Source: UBA937 sp031549725 (GTDB lineage: Bacteria > Spirochaetota > Spirochaetia > Treponematales > Breznakiellaceae). From it: DNA of 64,000 nt. Made by a program: the position numbers and the translations under genes. Positions 1 to 9,400 of the stretch are shown piece after piece. Numbering within the stretch: the first letter of the stretch is position 1; the number at the start of each line of letters is the position of its first letter. The notes below the pieces were generated by a model, which was not told the DNA's origin, searched no databases, and saw only the letters and a list, made by a program, of their open reading frames with translations. The DNA lies in NCBI GenBank assembly GCA_031549725.1, contig JAVBPH010000069.1, positions 1 to 64,000 on the forward strand. Direction: 5' to 3'.

Positions 1-1
1 T

Positions 2-3000
2 ACGTTTTTAACATTTAATGAAACTGAAAATACCGGGGAAACCGGGGATATTACCTTTACGAAGGCTCTTACCAGGGACAATACCGCCCGGACTATTACT
101 TTGAATGCCGGAATGGGAGATGTCAGTACCGCATCCATTGGAACCAACGATTACATGTTCAAAACTATAGAAATTACCTGCGATGAAATAACCATCAGCG
201 GAAATGTATATACAGACGAGACCATAACTATCGATAATAACAATACCCTGACGCTAGAAACTTCCGGCGGTCTTTATGCCCAGGGGTTGTTGCGGATAAA
301 CGGGGATACTGTAAATAGTGGAACTATCCAGGCAGGGCCGGTAACTTTAGGTATGGCTGTCAGTTTCGGGGGAGATTATGCCAATAGTACCGCAGTACCC
401 TATGGAAAGCTCCTGGGAAACAGCAGCACCGACCCTATTATAGAATTTCAAGGTGATGTTTCCTTTGGTCCCAGTGGGTCCTTCGATCATGACGGTGATA
501 CAATACAATTTACCGGGGACAAGGAACAGGAATTCAACTCCGGAACGAACCCGGTCGGTACTGTAGTAATTAATAAGACTGATAAAAGTGTAAAACTCAT
601 AACAAACCATGTGGCCCAGCGGGCTGGCAATTTAATCATTGAACAGGGAATCCTTGATTTAGATGATCAAGGATGGATCATAGATTACGGTTCAACCCCG
701 CCTTCACCGGGATTTATCGGCAACGACGGAGACCTGGTTTTTGGCAAAGACCAAAACAATTATACCGCCGAATTACATACCGGTGATTTTATTATAGAAA
801 ATGAATGCAGTATTGAAGGAAGCGGTACAGCGAATATTGTTGCCGGTGGGAAAGTTGATGTTGATTGGAGTAACTTCTCAGGAGACTTACCAAGTGTAAC
901 CATCACCATGACCGGTTCCGGAGAAACGATCACGACCCATGATAAACAAATTGGAAACCTCACCGTGTCTAAAACAGGGGATATTATCCTTAAGAGTGAC
1001 CTGGTGCTGACCGGAAATATGACCATAGAGGAAGGGGGAAGCCTGGATGCGGATTCTTCCAACAAAAATATAACCATCGAAGGTAACTGGATCCAGGAAA
1101 AAAATGGTACATTTAACCCTCAGGAGGGTACCGTGAGTTTTGGTTCTTCCTCCCAGACCAACCCCACTTTTGAGATCAGCGGGAATACTACCTGGTGGAA
1201 TCTGGTCTGTACTGTTCCTGGTGCCACGATTCAATTCTCCAACTATGACAGTTCCAATCCCGGGACTCACCGGATTAAAAAGAAATTTGAAGTGGAGCCT
1301 TCCGACCCGGATAAACCAATTCTCATTACCAGATTAACGAATAATCCTAATCCTTCCGGAACGCTCCCTCCCCCTGACAGTGAGAAGTCCCGGTTCTGGT
1401 TCTTTACCCTTGATGACGGAGCTGAATTAGCCATCAATCATGTAACCGTCCGGTATAGCTATGCCACTACCACCATTCCTCTTCCAGAAGGAGGCGATAT
1501 CGATGCCCTGCCTTACTACAATTCAGACCCGCCGCCGAATTCCTGTTACAATTACAATTGGGTCAGGTTTGTAAGTTTTGTATACTGTTTTACCGAAGAT
1601 TTAACCGGTAACGGGAAGATAGACCGGTTGAGGCTCCAGGCCACGGTACCTCTTAATACGGACATCCCGGAATGTTTTGATGATATCCAGGTCGTAATCC
1701 CGGGTTATGAGGTAGATCAGAGCAAAGGGGACCGGGGATACGGGTCAGTATCAAATCATATGGATTGTATTTATGTATGGGTAAAAGAAAAGGATTATAC
1801 CGACGGCAATATATGTCCCCGTGTGCAGGTTGTCAGTAATACTTATCTTGTGGACAGCGCAACCAAAACCTATACGGCGGGAACCTATGACCAGAACGGG
1901 ACAAAGATATGGATTACCAGTACCGACACGGTGCCACCGCGGATCAACTATACCCTAACCTTGCCCCTGGGGGATTCCATCTTTGTACAGGTTTCGGAGC
2001 CCTTAAATATCAGTACTGTTTCGAGCAGCGACGTTTCGCTGGCAGGTACCTGGGACGTAATCACCCCGGGAAATGGCGGTGGTACTTCGGAATTCCTCCT
2101 GCCCTTTAACGCGGGCCCGGGACCATCGGTTTCCGATCTGGCTAATGGTGATAAGCAAATAATAATAAGTGCCAAGGATATGGCTGCGGAAGCCAGTCTA
2201 GTACCGTTTCCCGGTTATACCGGTAATACTCCTCCCAAATATCCCAGGCAGTATGGAGATTATTCGGATTATACAACTTCCGATACGGGAAATAATGTGC
2301 CCCCCAATAAAATGCCGGTCGATACGCATCGTATTACGGATGTGCTCATATCGGTTCCTCCCAAAAGTATATCATCCGAGGGAACTTTCTTTGTCTGGCC
2401 TGTCTGGGCCAGGGAGGATAATGAGACTATTGCCATCGCTAACGGTCCGGACTGGGACGGAAGCACGGTTCAGGAATTCGGAATTGTCCGGGACTTTACC
2501 GGGAAAGGCCGTCTCCAGGACAGGAACATCACCCTCCAGGTAATTGTCAATCAGAATATCTTCGTGGGACCCTTGATCTTTGGGGTTAATATTAAAGAGG
2601 AATTCAGAGCTCGGCAGGAACATGGGCCCCGGGGGCTCTGGTTGCCGGAATTCTACGATGTTCCCCCCTTATCTGGCGATCCTGATGACTATTTCTCCAA
2701 TATAGTGCCGAAACCCTATCTTGATACCAAGGAACTTTCCGGGGTTCCGGTGGCGGGATCTGCAAATCTTTATAATTATTCCTTTACAGAAAATGATTAT
2801 GCCAACGGTTCCCGGGTGGAGTTCTTTTTTAAACCGGATAATAATAATGTTCCGGATAACCCCCTCTATACGGGAAGGCTGGACATGGCTGCGGGGGCTT
2901 CTATTCCATCGGACTGGTACCGCAGGATCAAACCATTTATTTTTGATATCCAGGACATCACCCAACAGCGGAGCAACGCCACGATCCTCCACAATGTGAT

Positions 3001-3256
3001 TGATCCCACCAAAGGCCAAAAGACCTATCTCCATTACAAACTTACAAAAAGCGGCCGGGTGACGGTGCAGGTATTTACCATGGACGGAACCCTGGTACAG
3101 GTGCTGTACCGGGGCAACCGGAACGCCGGTGAATACATTGAGAGCTGGGACGGGAAAAACCAGGGAGGACGTTCCGTGGCCCGGGGTCTGTACTTTATCC
3201 GTATTGTTGGCCCCGACATCGATGAAATCCGGAAGGTTATGGTAATAAAAGAATAG
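2..3256 (+). CDS. Giant beta-strand-repeat surface/secreted protein, 5' truncated by window edge
   Basis: The reading frame is open from the first bases, so the start lies upstream; 1084 residues are visible. The N-terminal part is Gly/Thr/Ser/Asn-rich, with alternating short strands typical of right-handed beta-helix filamentous adhesin-like proteins. The middle part is less repetitive. The last ~85 residues form a FlgD-like Ig domain, with the GRVTVQVFTMDG strand and a closing RKVMVIKE. This domain type often ends secreted or surface proteins and may act as a sorting or anchoring module. The downstream neighbour is a paralogue with the same organisation and almost the same C-terminus. The exact role is unknown; adhesion or cell-surface structure is inferred only from composition and architecture. 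Confidence 0.85.
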   Translation, partial: TFLTFNETENTGETGDITFTKALTRDNTARTITLNAGMGDVSTASIGTNDYMFKTIEITCDEITISGNVYTDETITIDNNNTLTLETSGGLYAQGLLRINGDTVNSGTIQAGPVTLGMAVSFGGDYANSTAVPYGKLLGNSSTDPIIEFQGDVSFGPSGSFDHDGDTIQFTGDKEQEFNSGTNPVGTVVINKTDKSVKLITNHVAQRAGNLIIEQGILDLDDQGWIIDYGSTPPSPGFIGNDGDLVFGKDQNNYTAELHTGDFIIENECSIEGSGTANIVAGGKVDVDWSNFSGDLPSVTITMTGSGETITTHDKQIGNLTVSKTGDIILKSDLVLTGNMTIEEGGSLDADSSNKNITIEGNWIQEKNGTFNPQEGTVSFGSSSQTNPTFEISGNTTWWNLVCTVPGATIQFSNYDSSNPGTHRIKKKFEVEPSDPDKPILITRLTNNPNPSGTLPPPDSEKSRFWFFTLDDGAELAINHVTVRYSYATTTIPLPEGGDIDALPYYNSDPPPNSCYNYNWVRFVSFVYCFTEDLTGNGKIDRLRLQATVPLNTDIPECFDDIQVVIPGYEVDQSKGDRGYGSVSNHMDCIYVWVKEKDYTDGNICPRVQVVSNTYLVDSATKTYTAGTYDQNGTKIWITSTDTVPPRINYTLTLPLGDSIFVQVSEPLNISTVSSSDVSLAGTWDVITPGNGGGTSEFLLPFNAGPGPSVSDLANGDKQIIISAKDMAAEASLVPFPGYTGNTPPKYPRQYGDYSDYTTSDTGNNVPPNKMPVDTHRITDVLISVPPKSISSEGTFFVWPVWAREDNETIAIANGPDWDGSTVQEFGIVRDFTGKGRLQDRNITLQVIVNQNIFVGPLIFGVNIKEEFRARQEHGPRGLWLPEFYDVPPLSGDPDDYFSNIVPKPYLDTKELSGVPVAGSANLYNYSFTENDYANGSRVEFFFKPDNNNVPDNPLYTGRLDMAAGASIPSDWYRRIKPFIFDIQDITQQRSNATILHNVIDPTKGQKTYLHYKLTKSGRVTVQVFTMDGTLVQVLYRGNRNAGEYIESWDGKNQGGRSVARGLYFIRIVGPDIDEIRKVMVIKE

Positions 3257-3385
3257 AACGAACCTAATTCGATCCTGACGTCCGTTTTTTTATATATTAA
3301 GCAGGTTGTGAAGGCATAGTTTTCGATGCTTATAATCCCAGGAAAAGAATTACTCCCTGTGAAAACATGGGATTTTCTTAAAAAA

Positions 3386-3394
3386 TGCTATACT
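3386..3394 (+). promoter_or_regulatory. Extended -10 promoter element upstream of the second giant gene
   Basis: A TG-n-TATACT extended -10 lies about 32 bases before the ATG at 3426. No good -35 is visible, which is usual for extended -10 promoters. A short AAAGG at 3417-3421 is the only ribosome-binding candidate. This suggests the second paralogue has its own promoter and is not simply read through from the first. Confidence 0.4.
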
Positions 3395-3425
3395 ATATGA
3401 TAGATATAGGGTTATAAAAGGTACG

Positions 3426-6400
3426 ATGAAAGCGGAATTAAGGAAAATTTGGCTTCTTATAGGGATTCTCTGTATATGCTCCTTCTATGGATGGGGGGAG
3501 GTTTTTTATTGGACCGGCGCGGTGGGAGATGATAATTGGTCAACTTCTGGTAACTGGGATTCTTCCGATTCATCGGGTTATTATCCGGGGGAAAATGACC
3601 CTATGGATACGGTTACCATAGATCCTGGTTATCCCGGTTATATTGGTGGAAACCCGGTTTTTGATATATATTGGCAAACTATAGAAATAGCTAGTTTAAC
3701 CATGGAAACAGGGTCTGTCCTTGATATTGCTGGAGCCGGATACTCCCTTACGGTACAAGGGAATGTCGATCTCCATGGGGATTTGCACCTAAATGGCGGT
3801 ACCCTGGAAGTTGGGGGAGATATTGGGGGTACTGGGTCTCTCACGGCCGGAGGTGGTTTTATAACTGTCGGTGGAAGCTGGGATGTAGCCGACATGGGAG
3901 ATTCGTCAGCGGATGTATCATTCACCGGGTCCGGAGATATAAATCCCCATGGTCAAACCTTTGGCTCGGTAACAATTAGTACTGGTGTCGCCCAGGTTTA
4001 CAGCCTCACCGGGACAAATCCCCTTCAAATTCAGAATGCTTTTTATCAATATAGTGGTATTCTTAATATACAGAATTCGGCTAGCCTAAATGCAATATCC
4101 GCAGGGACCGGGTTTTCCCATTCCGGTGGAACTATCAATATTCAGAACGGCAGCAATTTTACAATAAATGTTTCCGGGGGTACCGCAACGGTAAACCAAT
4201 CCACTACAGCTGTTATTGCTTCTACCGGTTCCGGTCTTTTGACGGTTACCTCTCTCTATGGTATAACCCTTAACGGGTCAAATAATATCCAGAACCTTGA
4301 CTTGAAACTTACCGGAACCGTCACCGGCAGATCCATAACCTACCGCCAGACCGGAACAACCGCATTGAATGTATCCGCGAGCAATGTTTCGCCCAGCGGG
4401 GCTATTACTATTAATAGTACAAATGTATCGAGCAATGTGACCATAAGAACCGGCGGGATAAGTTCCTCCGGGGGGACCGTGCAGGTTAACTCCTCCGGCA
4501 GCATAACCGCAAGCAATGGGGTTTCTTCGAGTAATGGGACCATCACCTTGAATGGTACCGCCGGAGTAACCCTTAATGCCGGGGTAAACGCCGGCACAGG
4601 AAGCATAACCCTTCAGGCGGGCAGCGGGATGGTAAGCCAGAATGGCAGCGGGACCTTGACCGGGAATGCCCTGACGGTCTATGCGCTGAATGGAATTAGC
4701 TTAAACGCTGCAACCAACCTGGTTCCCACAATATCCCTGACCAATGGCGCCGGTGCAGGCACAAATATTGTCTTTAAAAACGGTACTTCCGCCCTTTTGG
4801 CGACGGCGGTCAACAATTCCCCCGCAGGGATTATTAACATAGAACAGAGCGGAACCTTGACGGTGAATACCGGGGGAATCAGATCCAGCGACGGAGCCAT
4901 CACATTGAACGGGGTTAATGGTGTAACCCTCAATGGCGGGGTAGATTCCGGCGCAGGAGGGATAACCCTCCAGACGGGCAATGGGAGTATAGGCCAGAAT
5001 GCCAGCGGAATCTTAACCGGAACTTCATTGACGGCCTCTGCGCTGAATGGTATTAGCTTAAACGTTGCCACCAACATGGTATCCAATGCATCCTTCACCA
5101 ATGGCGCCGGGATTAATGCCAATATTCTTTTCAGGAATGGCAGCTCTGCCCTTTCGATGACCGCAGCCAACCAGTCCTCCACGGGGGGTATCAATATAGA
5201 ACAGAGCGGAACCCTGACGGTAACCACCGGGGGAGTCGGTTCTGTCAATGGGGCAGTTACATTAAACGGGGCCAATGGGGTGGCCATTAATAATCCGGTT
5301 GGTTCCGGTGCGGCAGGTATAATTCTCGAGGCGGCTAACGGGACCGTAAGCCAAATCGCCGGCGGAACTATAACCGGGAACAGCCTTATGGTCACCGCAT
5401 TGAACGGTATCACACTGAATACGGCGGGCAGTAACAGCGTTCTCAATGCTACCTTGAACAAAACAAGTACAACCTCGGGGGCTGTTGTTTTTGCCAATAA
5501 TTCCGGTTCTACCCTGAATGTTCAGGGATACAATAATTATTCCGGTTCTTCAATAACTATTACCGATGATACAAAGATTGTTGTGTCCGGGGCTCTTACC
5601 ATTGCCAATGGGACCATTTCCCTTACCGCGGATGATATGGATTTCAATGCTGCAGTCAATGCAGGAACCGGAACAAACAGTATGGTACAACTGAAGGCAA
5701 GCGATGGACGGGACATTGATATCGGCACAAATACCTCCGGTAAGCTGGGACTGTCCACCGCTGATTTTCAGCGGGTCACCGCCCGGACCCTGGATATCGG
5801 CCATACCGCTGCGGGATCCATAACCCTGAGCGGAGCCTTTCAAAACGCAGGCAGCACCGTTCAAACCCTTGTCCTCAGAACCGGCGCGGGTGTAACGGTT
5901 ACCGGGATGGGCGGACTCATAACAGTTCCAAACCTGGCGATCCAGGCAAACAACGGGGTGGATGTTAATGTCACGGTTACTAATATAGCCGTGTCCTCCC
6001 AAACTGGGGGGATAAAAATCACTTCACCGGCCCAGGGATTTACCATTGCCCAGGTATCGGATATATCGGGGTTAACCTGCGCAGCCGCTTCACAGACAAT
6101 AGATCTGGCGGCAGCCGGTGTGGTAACCCAGACTATGCCGGTGAACGCAGGACCCTCCGCCGGGACCCTTTCATTAGGTGGTACCGGCGGTACATACACA
6201 TTTATGAATACCAGTAACCGGGTCAATGTGCTCATCTCCGGGGCGAGCAATCCCGCTTCAATCAGTTATACCAATAATGGTTCTTTTACGGTGGGCAATG
6301 GAACCACCGGAATTACCACCGGCGGGGCGGTAACCCTGAATACGAGTACCGCCACGCCCCAGGTGATAACGGTACGTAATACTATAGCTTCAGGTTCCGG

Positions 6401-9400
6401 GATAGTTACCGGAGGAGCCATTAATATTTCTACGGGGTTAACCACAGGAAGTATAATTCTTGGGGCTGATATAAATTCCGGCGGTACTTCGAACGGAGGC
6501 GCCATAACTTTAGGCCGGGCTGTTACATTAACAAACAATGCAACTGTTACCACGGGAACCGGCACCGGAAACATTACCTTCAGCAATACCATCCAGGGGG
6601 CCTATTCCTTAACGGTAACCGCGGGTACAGGGACGGCCATCTTTAATAATTCCATAGGCACGTCGACACCTTTGACCAGCATTGGTATAAGCGGCGGAAC
6701 TATACAATTAGCGGGAATAAGTATAAACACCCAGGGAAATATCAATTTCACCGGTCCTGTACAATTGACCGGCGGTACCGCTGTTTCGATCAATACCGCC
6801 AACAACGGGAATGTCGCCTTCAGCAGTACCGTTACCGGGGCCCGTAACCTGTCTATTACCGCAAACGGTACCGGGCAGGTGTCCTTTAATGGCGGGGTGA
6901 CGGTCGGTTTTTCGGTTGCGGGGGCTCTTTCGGTAACCGCGCAAACCATTGCCTTGGGTTCAAATGTAATTCTCAGTACCATTGGGGTTAACGGAAATAT
7001 TACAATCACCGCAGATGCATTTACCCTGGGCGGAACCAATTCGGTAAATGCCGGAACCGGTATTTTTCAGATAAGCCCCAGGACCGCGGGGTATACCGTC
7101 GAATACGGCCCAAGCAATTCCACCGGCGCCACAGTTTGGTATTCATCGGGTTGGACGTCTATAGCAGCGGGTTCGTTCATCATTGGAAATTCGACTCATC
7201 AGGGGAATATAACGGTCAGTAATATTTCAGGTGCCACCTATCCCCTGACCGTGACAAACAGCGCCGGCACAGGGACAAACGGGACCATAACGATTCTCAA
7301 CAACTATTCATCCCAGAACCGGATGCTTACCCTTAATGCAGGCGCAGGCGGGGTTGTTCTGGACGGCGGCGGAGGGACAGCAGCTATTGATTTGGGTACC
7401 GTCACCGGCGCTCCTTTTATTGTAACGGGTATCTTTAAATTAAAGGATCTTACCGCCGGAACCATTACGGCTATTGGGGTTTCCGGAACATTCCAGGGCA
7501 TAAGCCTTGGCGGCGGGATAGCGGTCCAGGGAGGCGGCGCTAAGGATCTGACATTAAATGCGGGCGCCAGGAACATAACCATAACAGGAAATGTGGGAAC
7601 CAACGCTGACCGTGTGGGGACCATGATGATCAATACGGCCGGTACATCGATAACATCATTCAATACCACCGCAGCTGGTCAGTTTTACAGCGGGAACTTC
7701 GATTTTAATGGTTATGCGCTGACCATAAACAATTCAATCAATGTGTCGGGGGCTACCACCATTACCAATAGCGGCCCCTTTGTTACTGCTGCAACCGGGA
7801 CTATTACATCCGCCGGCGGGTTTGCCCAGGATGGCCTTGGAGTAAACAGTATCGGGGCAAATATTACCGTCACCGATACTGCAATTTCATTTGTTACTGC
7901 CGTCACCCTTAACACCGCAGGAACGGTTACCTTTTCCACCGGGGCCGGTACACCGGGAAATATTCAGTTTGGCAGTACTGTGAACGCTTCTGTTGCGAAC
8001 AGCAGCGGTCTTACCCTGACCGCCGGAACCGGGGATATTACCATAACGGGCGCCCTGGGGAATACCTCCCGGCTTGGGACGCTGACCATAAACAGCGTTA
8101 AGGATGCGGGTTTTTCCGCGGCGGTTTATGCGGTTAATTTTACCCAAACAGGCGGCACGGGAACGACCACTTTCAGCGCAGTCCAGAATTATACCGGCGC
8201 ATTTTCGTTTACCGGTACGAACTTAACCATGAATGAAGCCATGGCCGTAACCGGCTCTACCACCATTACCAACAGCGGGCTTTTTACAAAGACTACTACC
8301 GGCGTTATCACCGCTACCGGCGGGTTTACCCAGGATGGTTTGGGAACGAATAGGATTGGGTCGAATATTACCACCAGCAATGCCGTAATTTTATTCACCG
8401 GTTCCATTGAACTGACAAATACCGTCTCATTTACCACGAACAATGGGGATATCACCCTGACCGGTGCCCTTACCAGGGACAGTACTGCCCGGTCCATTAC
8501 CCTGAATGCCGGTGCGGGAACGGTACAGACCGCAGCCATGGGAACAGACACCGCGGCGGGCCGTCTTATAAATATTATCATATACAGCGGGGCCATAACT
8601 ATTAATGGTTCCCTCTGTGCCAGCGGTTATATTTATATATACAATACGGGGTTGCTCACGGTTAACAATCCGAACGGCGGCCTTTATGCCCAGGGGGTGC
8701 TGCGGGTTTCCGGGAACACCCAAAACCGCGGAATCATCCAGGCCGGTCCTGTTGATTCGAGCATCGTGGCCATCAGCTTTGGCGGAAATTATGCCAACAA
8801 TGCTGCAGCACCCTTTGGAAGTCTCCGGGGAAATACTACGACTAATCCAATAATCGAGTTTAAAGGCAATGTTTCCTTTGTTAATGCCGGAACCTTTACC
8901 CATAACAATGGTGCGGTTCATTTCAATGGTACTTCAGGGGACCAAGCCCTGGATGTTCAGGGTAATACCTTTTATAACGTGGTTATCAATAAAACCACCG
9001 GCAGTGTAAAACTTAATAATTCGGACGTCACCCAGGCGGGAACCAGCCTCAGCCTGAACATCAGCCAGGGTACCCTTGATCTGAATGGCCGGTCCTGGAG
9101 AATGAACCCCGGAGCTGGTCCCTATACAACGGGCTTCACGGGAATCACCGGGGAACTGGTATTGGGAGCCGGCGCAGCCTTAAGTTCCGGCGGTTTTGTA
9201 ACCAACGGCAGCGGGTTTACGGTAACCGCGGTGAACCCAAGTTACATCACCGCCTCGGGAAGTATTAACGTAGCCGACGGGACCGCGGGTACCCTGAGCA
9301 ATGTGTCCGTAATAATGACCGGGACCGGAAACCTCCGGCTGCCTTCGGTATCCGCGGGCCAGTATCAGATTTATAACCTGACGGTTGACGGCGGAGCCGT

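Noticed and set aside
4495..5460. Possible CRISPR-like repetition
   Set aside because: The period is 357 bases, the repeats are coding and in frame, and there are no short identical repeats with unique spacers.
4679..5497. Long open frame on the minus strand inside the giant gene
   Set aside because: It is the antisense shadow of the low-complexity Gly/Thr-rich coding repeats. It has Val/Pro/Leu-rich composition without any domain and no ribosome site.
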